A DNA stretch of 60,800 bases, taken from Gnetum montanum (taxonomy: Eukaryota > Streptophyta > Gnetopsida > Gnetales > Gnetaceae). The DNA is taken from contig MNCI01004849.1 of the NCBI GenBank assembly GCA_015680685.1, positions 920,248 through 981,047 of the forward strand, read 5' to 3'. The translations under genes and the position numbers were made by a program. Below the pieces are notes generated by a model. The model saw nothing but the letters and a program-made list of their open reading frames with translations, had not been told where the DNA came from and made no database searches. This document shows, one piece after another, positions 35,574 through 45,940 of this stretch. Position 1 is the stretch's first letter; every line of letters starts with the position of its first letter.

Positions 35574-36640
35574 ATGGAAGATGCTAGAGGTGGATATGGC
35601 CATGGTAGAAGGATGGATGTTGGGCTCAATAATATATCTTCCATACTTAATTCCATTCTTGATTGAACAAAGGAGCCCATAACAAATTTCTAAGCTAAGC
35701 ATGCTACTCTTGCTTCTACTCCTATTTCAAATGAGGAGATCAATCAAGCTAATATCAATCTTTATCTATTCTAATTTCTCTATTAACATATTAATAAGAA
35801 CTTGAACTCAATATTGATGCTTGTTGCTTCAAGGAGCATGAGCTTATTGAACAATTCTATAAGGTAGAACCACCTATCTTTTATGATAAGGAGGATCCTA
35901 CTACTACCATGGAGTGGGAGAAGGTTGTGAAGATCTTCAAGATAATGGATTTTACTTTCACATAGAAAACTTAATTACCAACCTACCAATTCAAATGTTC
36001 TACTAGTCATTGATGGATTGCTTAGGTGAAGACATGTCATTGGAAGGATTTTGATGCTAATTAGAATCATTTATTCCTTACTTTCATTGATAATTATATT
36101 CCTTCAAAGTAAGTGAAGGCTAAGGTTGATGAGTTCTATTAGTTCTACCAAGGAAACTAGACCATGAAAAAGTACAAGAGTAAGTTTTTAATGCTACGTA
36201 ATATGTGATCTAAATACATTCAATTGAGAGAGTTCGAATGAACCATTTCATCCTTGATCTTTATGCATCCATTAAGGACTTCCTACTTCATCTTTATCTC
36301 TAGATGTATAAGGATGTATATGTTTATGTGATAGACTTGAATCATGGATAGTTGGTGGAAGTAGTGCATCATAGTCATTTTTAAAAGAGGGGTTAAATCT
36401 CTTCCGAGAAGTTTATTGAGTCCAAGTAGACCTAGGGTTCTAGAACTAGTGAATAGTATTAGTAGTAGTCTTTAGGTATTAGGAGCATCCATGAATCCAT
36501 TAGTTATCATACTTGTAGGAAGGATGAACATAATTATAAAAGTTATCTCAATTGTTGCAATTTTAGTTAGTTAGATTACAAGAGTTTCAATTGTCTAAAG
36601 CATTAAGTGATGGATATTCTTAGTAAGGTGGTTAACTTGT
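35574..36640 (+). pseudogene. Element D gag
   Basis: The gag core reads VEPPIFYDKEDPTTTMEWEKVVKIFKIMDFTF (about 35868-35964), then WKDFDAN..HLFLTFIDNYIPSK (about 36040-36110) and KAKVDEFY, stop, FYQGN, stop, TMKKYKSKFLML (about 36116-36200). This is the P.F.G..DP..W and Y.P...K..EF..L.QG..SV..Y pattern of Retrotrans_gag. A poor zinc-knuckle relic (HTCRKDEHNYKSYLNC) follows near 36508. Stops are mostly TAG or TAA. Confidence 0.7.
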
Positions 36641-36699
36641 AGTTGATGAGGATAGACCTAGGATATATGCATATGTGTATTCCTTAACTAACTAGCTAT

Positions 36700-37200
36700 T
36701 TGATGCTTACACCAAGACCATGATGAAATCTGGGGGTATAATTTCAAACATTTTAGTTTTTCATTCTTTTTTATCTTGATGCTAGTCATTTCTCTATTGA
36801 TCCATAGATAGTTAGGCATTTTGGTTCAAAAAATTTAACCTCTTGTCTAATGAATTCCCATTAGTATAAATAGTAGAAGTGTTCTTACTATGAATCAAGT
36901 GTCCAAATCTATACTCTTGGTAATTTATAATGTCTTCTAGATTAGTGATATTCATGTCATGAATCTAAGGAACTATGGCATCATCATGGATGTGGATTTT
37001 GTATCTCACTATAAGAATAGCTTGGATTACTATTGTAAGATACTTTCCTTCGTGGTAATTGATGTTGTTGAGATGACTATGCATACAAGGCATTACAATG
37101 TTAAGTTGAGTATTATCTCTTAAGATCTTTTTACTATTTATTATAGAAGGATCATTCCTATTTTGTAATTTCAATTAGTGAATCTTCTTTCTCACTAGGA
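36700..37200 (+). pseudogene. Element D protease region
   Basis: Expected between gag and RT. A weak match LDASHFSIDP at about 36777-36806 could be the active-site strand (D-A-S-H, usual D-S-G-A-T-H), followed by material with several stops and VDFVSHY-like sequence near 36992. Placement rests mainly on position. Confidence 0.4.
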
Positions 37201-37299
37201 ATAAATTAGATTCCTATTGTTTTTAAGTTTTCTAATGTGTTTCATTTAGAATTACTTACTTTGTCTCCAAGGCATGATGATGAGTTTGAAATTTCTCTC

Positions 37300-38150
37300 A
37301 AATATAGTGTTGAATCTATCATTAGGGTTTCACATAAGAAGTTATGTATTGAGTTTATTAAAATAAAGATTTAAGTTTAGGAGCTATTAGATAAGGATAT
37401 GATTCATCCAAGTATGTCTTCTTGTAATAATTCTATTATCTTTGTTAAGAAGAAAAATAATATCATGAGATTATGCATCAACTATTAATAGCTAAATTAG
37501 GTGATTGTGAAAAATAAGTATTCTTTCTCTTAACTAGATGATTTTTTCAATTAATTAAGAAAATATTGGATATTCTTGATGATAGATTTAAAGTTGAAAT
37601 ACCAACATGTTTACATTAGAGAGGAGGATATCCTTAAGAAAATATTGAAGACATGATTTGAACATTATAAGTACTTAGCCTTTCCTTTTGGGTTTACTAA
37701 TGATATAGTTGTGTTCATACATCTCATGAATAGTATCATGAAGATATACTTGGACCATTTTTTATTGTGTTCATTAATAACATTTTGGTATCCTTTTCAT
37801 TGGAGAATCTTTATGAGTAGCACTTAATAACAATTTTGTAGATGCTTATGGACCATCATTTGGTCTCTTAACCTTCAAAGTATTTATTTAACACTATAAG
37901 ATTAAGTTCTTAGAATAGATCATTTTAGATAATGGTATAATAATGAATCCCACTAAAATATCATCTATTAAGAATTGGCCTATTCCTAAAAGTGTGAAGA
38001 ATATTCATGGTTTTCTAGATTGACAATATATTATAAAAGGTTTGTTAATACCTTCTTCTACATTACATCACCTCTTACGAAGTTATTATAGAATGATGTT
38101 GAATTCTTAGGGAGCCTACATTATTAGACTACTTTTGAAAAATTCAAGAG
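37300..38150 (+). pseudogene. Element D reverse transcriptase
   Basis: Recognisable pieces are VKKKNNIMRLCINY (about 37443-37484), LAFPFGFTNDIVVFIHLMN (about 37675-37732) and FFIVFINNILV (about 37758-37790). The catalytic motif is FINN at 37770-37781: both aspartates of the usual D-D are asparagine. RIFMVF-like sequence and a final LL..LLHYITSYE region near 38010-38085 fit the connection. Many stops and frameshifts. Confidence 0.75.
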
Positions 38151-38164
38151 TAAATCTATTTTGA

Positions 38165-38550
38165 ATCCTATTTTAATTTCACCTACTCCAAGTAAACCAT
38201 TTGATATTTACACTAATGCATCAAGCAAATGTTATGGGTGTGTTCTTATGGAAGAGGAAAAAGTGCTAGTGTATGCTTTGAGATAGCTAAAGGCTCATGA
38301 GATATGCTATCTCACTCATGATCTTAAGTTAGGAATGATGATATTTACCTTAAATTTTTTGTATCACTATTTTTTCAGTAAGAGGTTGATGATTTGAACT
38401 GATCACAAAGGCCTATAGTACCTAAAGAATCAATCATAATTGAACCTCTGTCAAAGAAGATGGACTAAATTGTTGGTTAATTTTAACTTTAAATCCAATA
38501 TTAGATAGGAAAAAGCAACATTATCATAAATTCGTTAATTCATATTGGTG
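38165..38550 (+). pseudogene. Element D RNase H
   Basis: A long readable stretch: PTPSKPFDIYTNASSKCYGCVLMEEEKVLVYALR, stop, LKAHEICYLTHDLKLGMMIFTL (about 38182-38355), then TDHKGLQYLKNQS and LNLCQRRWTKLLVNFNF (about 38398-38490). This closely follows the gypsy pattern Y-T-D-A-S..G-C-V-L-M..L-K-x-H-E..Y-x-T-H-D-L-E-L. The first catalytic aspartate is asparagine (TNAS). Stops remain. Confidence 0.85.
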
Positions 38551-38589
38551 ATAAGCTTTTTAAATTGATGATTTAGTCAAATGTTTAAG

Positions 38590-39680
38590 ATGATATTTGA
38601 GTAGAGTAACAACATGTTCCTTGGTATGTGTAGCTTAGATAGTTTGGAAATTTTTCAATAGTAGTGGATGCACTTGAATAACTGTATGTACAAGATTAGA
38701 TGTGTGTGCCTAATTTCTTAAGGTAATATCTATTATAGGAGGCTTTTCTTAGTAGGTTTTAGATACATCCAGTAGTAATAAGATGTATTAGATGTTAAAA
38801 AGGTTGTACTCATAGTTATAAATGAAGATGTATATTAGAGAATTCATCAAAGATTCTTAATCTACCAAAAAGTTAAGCTTGAGAATGAATGATGAAGTGG
38901 CTAATTGTATCCTTAAAAGCTTGAGCATGAATGATCAAGTGGCTACTTGTATCCTTAAAATATTTTAGAGTGAAAGTGGAAGATGATTGGCGTGGATTTT
39001 ATTATTGTTTTACCTTACATTAGGGGTGGAAAATATATCATTCTTATTATTGGTAGCTTCTTAACCAAGTTAAATTATTTTCTTGGTAAGAGGAATATAA
39101 CCAACATAAAAGATGTTACATAGTATTCATCTATGATATTTTTTAATTGTGTGATATTCCTATCAAAATTATCTCCAATATGATGATAAATTTAGTTCTT
39201 GATTTTAGCAAGCATTCATGGAATACTTGAGTACTAGGCTAAATTTAAGTTTTTTATATCATTCACAAATGAATGGGTAGGTTGAAAGAGTTAACCAACT
39301 TTTGGAGGACATGCTTCAATCTTGCACCTTAAAAGATTTGGATATTTTCAATTGTTTGTTGTCATTGGTAGAGGTTGCCTATAATAATTGCTACGAAGTG
39401 AATCTAAAGATAGAATCATACAAGGTCTTGTATGGTAGACTTTAATAATTTTTTTGTGTTGGGACATAATCAAGGATAAGTAATGAATTAGTTGAAATAT
39501 ACTTCTAGAAATGACAAATCATATCAAGGATATTTTTAAGTACCTTAAAGTAACTTAGGATCATTGGGCTAGCTATGCAAATCATAGGAAGAGACCTCTC
39601 AAGTTTATAGTTAGTGATAAGGAATTCATTCATATCAATATGCTAAAAGGATTAATGCATTTTAGTTAGAAATTTAAGTT
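38590..39680 (+). pseudogene. Element D integrase
   Basis: The core is weak at first (WHGLILLLFYLTL-like near 38985), then LSFLYHSQMNG, stop, VERVNQLLEDMLQSCTLKDLDIF (about 39245-39350), which keeps the catalytic glutamate in V-E-R. SLVEVAYNNCYEVNLKIESYKVLYGR (about 39363-39440) follows. The C-terminal part shows KVTxDHWASYANHRKRPLKF-like sequence at about 39545-39610. Several stops and frame changes. Confidence 0.75.
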
Positions 39681-39689
39681 TTCATGTTT

Positions 39690-39965
39690 TTGCATTAGAC
39701 CATTCGATGTTCGTTAGTACATAGGAGAGGTAACATATTACATGAGTTTGTCTTCATAGATTTCAAGCATCATGATATTTTTTAGATATCCATGCTTTAG
39801 AAGTATGCTTTGAATGATAGCCATGTTATCAATTGGACTAAGGTATAGCTTTAGGTTGATACTTCATATGTGAATCATTGTGTTAGGATCATAGACTAGA
39901 TGAAGCAACAGTTACACATTAAGGTAGTTCCCATGAATAAGCTTTTGTGAAGCCATCATGGTTTT
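39690..39965 (+). pseudogene. Element D integrase tail / chromodomain
   Basis: RPFDVR, stop, YIGEVTYYM (about 39698-39750) is the G-P-F-x-I-x-x-R-I-G-x-V-A-Y motif. NDSHVINWTKV and VDTSYVNHCVRIID, stop, MKQQLHIKVVPMNKLL (about 39815-39955) match the D-L-S-Y..P-V-R-I-L-D..K..I-P-L-V-K-V-L stretch that leads into the chromodomain of Tekay/Del elements. The final W-E-x-E-x-x-M part is not visible. Confidence 0.65.
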
Positions 39966-42486
39966 CAAGCACCAACATGTAAACTCTAATATATGATCTT
40001 ATGATGAAATCAATTGCATGTTATGTTATGGTTTTTTATGCTTCTTAGTTAACCTATTTTCCAACTTCATATTTTACATTTTTGTATGGATTATTATTAT
40101 CCATTATTTATGTATCTTTAGCTTATATTCACTAACCTAGTAGATGAATTTGGTAGATTCTCATGGAGGCTGTAGTATGATCATGGCATGAGCATGTGAT
40201 GGCATGGTTGATTTTTATGTGAGCATATTATTTTATTTTAATAATTAATTGATAAATATAGTTTTTTTCCTTTTTCACATCCTTTTGATATGTTTTTGAC
40301 TTTGTAAAAGGTTACATACATTCCATCATATTTTTATGATATACTTCTTTTACTATGTTTTCAATTTTAGAAATTTTGTTAGTTTTTCTACAATGGAGTT
40401 TTTGAAAGGATTTGCATAAAATCTCCATTCTATTCAACTAGGTACTTTTCATCCTCCTGGACATGGAAGTGTTGAGGTTGAAGGCTTATGATGATGCATG
40501 GATCTTTACTAGTTCATGTGTGTAGATTGAAGAGAGAGCATAGCTAAGTTCATGTATTGCTTATAGATTTACACTTCAATCTTCCAAGTAAGAGATCTTA
40601 ATAATCTTTTGTATCTATTTTGGTTCATAGGTTTGTATATATTTAGCATGGAATGATTTTTTAAAATTTCTTTAACTATGCATGGATTATGTTTGTAACT
40701 GAGTCTTGCTTTGCTCACTTATTGTTACCTAATTTTTTGTGCATAAATTTGTGTTTCTTTTCTATTGTAATTTTTTGTTTTCTCTTATTAATTTTAGGGA
40801 AAATAGCATGGTAAGAATGATCATATTACTATTTTAGGATATGGGTATTGCTCATTCGATCCAGGCTTTGATATTAATACATTCATATTAGTGTGGTTTC
40901 TGTTGGGTTTTGTTCATTTTGATAGATTCTAAGTCTTCATCATTTTTTATCTTCCATTGAATTTTCTTAGGATTTGAATTGCTTATGCTATCATTATTTT
41001 ATTGATCATGATTTCCCTAGTTTGATGACTTAGTTATGATTTATAGATCATTTTCTTAGTTCTCTAAATGTCTATTGTTAATTATTGATCATTTTCTAGT
41101 TTTTATGTTATTTTCAATCTTTTATAATTTTCATGCTAAAAAAATCAACTATAAGTCGTGGTGAGACTACCAGCATTGACCACGAGTTTTAATATGATTT
41201 TGATCTACTCTAGCTATTATTTGTATTTTTAATTTCTATTTCCTAAAAACCTATAATATTATAATTTGATTCAGGTTATGGTCTACCACAAATCATGGTG
41301 AGGTCATCATTAATCTTTCCTTATTATCTTTGATTACTTGAGAAATTTCTTCTAAAATCCAGCTAGCCATAAGTCATGGTGATATCATGGTTAAGTATTC
41401 TTTGTTGTTTTTTGCAATTTTAAATAATTTTGTAAGATTTCTCAATCAACCATGAAATTTTATGAGATCATGGTCTACCTACCACAAGTCATGATGAAGT
41501 TTTGATCAAGTCATGGTTAAGTATTTTCCTCAGGGTTTTTATAAGTGGTTTTTCTATCAATACCATGAGTCATGGTCTAATATTGATCACGTTATGGTTA
41601 GTCATCAAGGATGATGGTGAGATCATGGTTAGGTCATGATATCTCAATTTTATCATTCTTGGTTTATAATCTCAAATTAACATGTTTCAATAATTTTCAA
41701 TATTATATAACATAGTTGGTTAAACTTGGAAAATGTTGCTTTTGATTTTAAAGCTGATTGTAAGTTCATTTAAATCATTTGGTTCATCATCAAAATTTGG
41801 TTTCTCTTATTTGGTTGCTTCTATGAATATTGTTTATCAAGAACTAGCATTAAGTTATGTGGCTAGTTGAAGATGAGTTCTCTAAAGATGTTTTCTATTT
41901 GATCACTACTGGGATGCAACAGTGTGGTTCTTATTTTAGATCTCATCATACATAAAAGAATGATCCATGGCTCATTGGCCCTTTTTTTTTAGTGCTTCTA
42001 GAATATTAGAGGTAAATCTTTAATGATACATATACTACTAATTAGTAAATCTATGCATACATTAGTTTGGTATTTGATTTGGCATTTGGTTTGAAAATTT
42101 GAATAGATACAAAATATAACAATTTACACATTTGCAAATGAATATAGTACATACTAGTCTTCTTATTTTTAGGTTAATAGATTCAACAAAAAATTTGATT
42201 TTAACAAATTTCATTTAATCTTTAGATAGGTGTATGATGTATGTTCTTTGATGTTTGGATTATTTGTACATATTAACTTGGATTGCAAGCATCATGCCTT
42301 AACTTGTAACATGAAACTTATTGTTGATTTAGATTGAGAAGATGCTAAGATTTCTTACTCACTATTTACTCTCAATTCAAATAGAAGAGATACTAAGGTT
42401 TTTTTTACTTAGTGTATATTGATCTTCTCTTTTATTTGTAGGTCATCAAGTCTAGATGGAGTAAGGAGTTTCTTTGGTATTTGCTT
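39966..42486 (+). other. Element D 3' untranslated region and 3' LTR, left part
   Basis: No protein domain. T-rich sequence with a repeat cluster (41140-41640). The LTR start is unresolved. It continues across the LINE insertion into 43243-43655. Confidence 0.45.
41140..41640 (+). repeat. Imperfect repeat cluster with GTCATGGTGA words
   Basis: Variants of ATAAGTCATGGTGA occur at about 41152, 41287, 41370, 41485 and 41565, at irregular 80-135 bp spacing. They are usually followed by ATCATGGTTAAGTATT-like sequence. They lie in the 3' region of element D. No function can be assigned. Confidence 0.55.
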
Positions 42487-42499
42487 CTAAATTTGGATT
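42487..42499 (+). repeat. Target-site duplication, left, of short LINE
   Basis: CTAAATTTGGATT is repeated exactly at 43243-43255, on the other side of the LINE fragment. The first C of the right copy could also be the last C of the LINE tail. Confidence 0.8.
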
Positions 42500-43242
42500 C
42501 CTAATCCCACTTTCCCTCTATGTGGTGGACAAGATGACTTTGTCCATGTGTTTTGGCAATGTCCCTTTGCTCAACATGTGTGGTAGTGGACTTCTAAAGC
42601 TTTTCCATCCTACAAGCTATCTCAAGAGGATGCCATATTCGGATTCTTGAACATTACTTCTACTAATCTTAATTTTCTGTGGAAAGTTATTAGGCCTACT
42701 ATTTTATATTATATTTGGAAGCGAAGATGCAATGTTCTATTTCAAAAGACAGAGTATTCTAACAAATGTTTGCTTACCAGGTTGGAGAAGTTGCAGATCT
42801 TTCGCCTCACCTATTTTCAACTCACATCTCAAGCATCCAAGTTCAATCTGGACAGTCATCAATTGGTTCATCTCCTGCAGCTATGGGAAAGACCTATGTG
42901 TTTTAGTTACACTTAGCATCAATAATCTCTGCAAGGAAGTTTTCCCTTTTATTATGTGGATTCACCATTGGCATTCCCTCTATCCTTAATTGAGAGCTCT
43001 TTGCCTCATCTAATTCTATGTCATTCTATTTTGTAAAAAGCCAGTCTGTGCGAACATTTGGTTGTGCCCCAACTTGGGGTACCTCCTCTAATACTCGTTT
43101 ATTTCTAAGGTGTTTCCCGAGTGTCATTCACGATGCTCTCATTTTCCCCTTCCCTTAACCCTATGACTTATTCAAGTTTTTGTAATTGATGCACCTTTAA
43201 TTTCAATAAAACTTCTTTTCAGGGTCCGACACCCCCCCCCCC
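42500..43242 (+). mobile_element. Short 5'-truncated LINE with RVT zinc finger and poly(C) end
   Basis: It encodes only the C-terminal part of ORF2: PNPTFPLCGGQDDFVHVFWQCPFAQHVW (42500-42587), the zf-RVT pattern C..C..H..C. An open stretch (42647-42916) follows with LWKVIRPTILYYIWKRRCNV. After a stop there is about 320 bases of 3' UTR, with an AATAAAACTTC segment (about 43206), AGGGTCCGACA and then 12 C (43232-43243). The 13-base target duplication shows target-primed insertion into element D's LTR. It is about 85-90% similar by eye to the end of the larger LINE at 48470-49194. Copy length is 0.74 kb. Confidence 0.85.
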
Positions 43243-43255
43243 CTAAATTTGGATT
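43243..43255 (+). repeat. Target-site duplication, right, of short LINE
   Basis: Exact copy of 42487-42499, immediately after the poly(C) run. Confidence 0.8.
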
Positions 43256-43655
43256 ACATGCATATTTCTTGGAATATTTATGATATTTTATAAAGTCTTA
43301 TTATACTATTTCCCTTTCATGTTTCATGTATTTGAATTTTAAATGTTATATATTACTAAGCATATTTTGGTATTTTGGATATTTATTATTATATTTCAAA
43401 TTCTAAGATTTATATTTCCTCTATCTCTTTTTAGTTTACCTTTAGGATTCAATATATTATACACTAATCTTCTATGATTATTATTTCTTCTTTTCCTTTG
43501 GATCATGGATTCATCAAATTTCCCTTTTTTCTTTCTCATCAATACATTATTTTTAAAAGATTTTTTTGTTTTCTTATCATAACCAATAAATGATTAGGAC
43601 TTCTATATCCAACATAATGCTCTTCAAGCTAAGGTTATGGAGAAGGGGATTATAG
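43256..43655 (+). repeat. Element D 3' LTR, right end
   Basis: Aligns with 35190-35515 (see that entry). The end near GGGGATTATA corresponds to GAGGCTATTACA before the primer site of the 5' copy. Confidence 0.65.
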
Positions 43656-45599
43656 AATTATAATAACTTGAAAATCCACATTAAGACATTTACATTTGCT
43701 TGGGCCTCATCATAACATTACATCAAAAAGCAATGGAAAATCCATATTCAAGGCCAAATTACAAATTCATTAAGGGACATAACAAGAAATGAAATACATA
43801 AAAAGATGATCATCATTCAATGTTAATTCTCTTCCTACCTCTTCTTTTATATCTCCAATGGACTAAATTTGCATGAAATACATGCACGAAGTGTTAGAAC
43901 ATCTTCATAGTAGAGGAAATCCACCATGAAACTTCATGGAATAAGACTAGAAGATGGAGATGATGTTGCAAAACATACTATTAGAACCAATATCAATTAT
44001 CAATTAATCAAATTATTAATTATTAATTAATAGTTTTCATTAATGTATTAATCTAATATTAACTCATGATTTTCATTTACTAATGTTACTTCTATGAGTT
44101 TCTAGCATTAGACATTAAATAACTATATCATTGATACTAACTTATATAGTCATCAAGGATTGTTTTTTATAATATTGTACCTATCTAGGCTAATCCTCAT
44201 GCAGGAAAAAATGACCAGTTATTGACTTAGAATCTTCATGTATGCCATTACCAACTTTTGAGTTATGTTTTGATTAGTGTCTATCCTATAGCTACCCTAT
44301 GCCCTAGTCTAGACTATTACCTAGGTTTGATATTAACTACATATTACTAAGGCTAATGGTCCTACTTTGAAGTCCATTATACCATAACTTCCTTAACAAT
44401 ATTAGGACTCTATCATTGTCTCCTTGCCTTTTGGCATGTCAAACAAGTCCATACATGACTAAAATATCCACTAGACCCCATTGATTGCAGATGTTGTTTC
44501 AACTAGGTATTATCACCATTGCATCTTGCTAGCAAATGTGTGAAAAATATGTTACACCCTCTAGTTTCATTATGACTTGGAACCTAAAACTCTAATTGAT
44601 TAACATCATCAATACCACTAGAAGGAGATGACAAAGGAGAAAAAAGCAAATGAAACATGGTATATACAATATAAAAAATAATCAATTTTAGAAGAAAGAT
44701 AAAAATAATATTAGATATATTGAGAATAATATTGAAAAGGTAGCTCTAATAAGGGTTGAGATGTAAATAAAATGGTAGAATAAGGAACATTTTCTCTACC
44801 TTGAAGATTAGTTAAGAAGAAGGCTTCATTAAAGAAGTTCAAATGTAAAAATAAATATGAGATTCACCATGCATAACCATGAGAAAGAGAGCATGAGAGA
44901 ATGAGATGCATAACTAATGTAAAGAGGGCTAGCATTGTAAAGTATGTATAGATATATAAGATAAGGTTCAAGAAATTTTAAGAATAAAAATTAAATAATT
45001 TAATTTCTAACATAAGGTCGCATGTTTTCATAAGAAGATACTAATGGTCAATTAAAGGGTTTTAGTTGTCAAGAAACATTTAAAATAATCCATATTACCT
45101 AATAAGGGATTCCCAATATCCATGATAAAATAAAATGCAATTGAAATAATCTCTCCATTTACCATGTCTCATAACCATATTCTTACCTTATACTAAAACC
45201 TTAAAATAAAATAAATTATAAAAAATAGAAATATAAACATAAATAACATACCAACAATGGAATACCACTATCCTTATAGTCTATTCATCTAAGAGTAATA
45301 AAAGTTTGTAAGATATTAAAAAATAATCCAAAAAGTAAAAGAATAAAAAATAAAAGAATAAAGGATCAATAAAATACCAACATATTATTACATAAAATGG
45401 GATTAAGGGTTCAAACCTTAAGATGAATAATGAATATCATTTAATCTAATAGATCTCAAGTTCTATTATTAATAATCATAAAAGAAGGAGTATAAGCATA
45501 TACTAAAATACATTATAAAATATGTTATAATTAAAATAAAATATTATTTTTAAAATGAAGCATATAAAATAATAGCTAATAATGCACATGTTATAGATT
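43656..45599. other. A-rich interval without a recognised gene
   Basis: About 1.9 kb with many stops on both strands and no domain, RNA gene or strong repeat that I can support. It may contain old retroelement sequence on the minus strand. Confidence 0.4.
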
Positions 45600-45618
45600 C
45601 TAAATAATAGGATGTTAC
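45600..45618 (+). repeat. Target-site duplication, left, of large LINE
   Basis: CTAAATAATAGGATGTTAC here and CTAAATAATAATATGTTAC at 49194-49212 differ at two of 19 positions and bracket the LINE. Confidence 0.75.
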
Positions 45619-45654
45619 TACCTAGAGCAATCTCCATCTTGGGTAGGCTCACAT

Positions 45655-45810
45655 TTGTAGTAGGTTAGATAGGTTCTATTTCTCCACCCTTTCCTTCTAG
45701 CAAGCCTTCTCCACTACTACAGTTCATCACCATGCCAACTTATCAGACCATCTTCCTATCTCCATCTCCATTAAGATTCATGGTAGCCCTCATCGAAGAA
45801 AATTCCATCT
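45655..45810 (+). pseudogene. LINE endonuclease domain, C-terminal end
   Basis: The frame reads RLDRFYFSTLSF, stop, QAFSTTTVHHHANLSDHLPIS at about 45666-45768. S-R-I-D-R-F..and S-D-H-x-P-I are the closing motifs of the APE-type endonuclease that nicks target DNA in L1 elements. The rest of the domain is absent because of 5' truncation. Confidence 0.75.
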
Positions 45811-45940
45811 TTGTTGACTACACAATAATTTTTTTTCTTCTCCTGCAGCCCAACTTCTTCTATCCAACCTTTGGAATGTCGAACCTAGGCCCCTAACTCA
45901 GGTGAGTTGGATTAATTAGTGGCACCAGGCTTCATGTTGA

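Larger units (their letters stand above)
35190..43655 (+). mobile_element. Element D: Tekay/Del-like chromodomain Ty3/gypsy retrotransposon
   Basis: After the LTR and primer site come gag, protease, RT, RNase H, integrase and a C-terminal chromodomain-type tail ending at about 39960. A long 3' untranslated/LTR region then reaches about 43655. The 3' LTR is split by a LINE fragment (42500-43242). The integrase tail reads VDTSYVNHCVRIID and VVPMNKLL, which fits the Tekay/Del lineage. Decay is heavy, with stops in every domain. The start of the 3' LTR between about 39970 and 42000 was not found. Confidence 0.8.
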
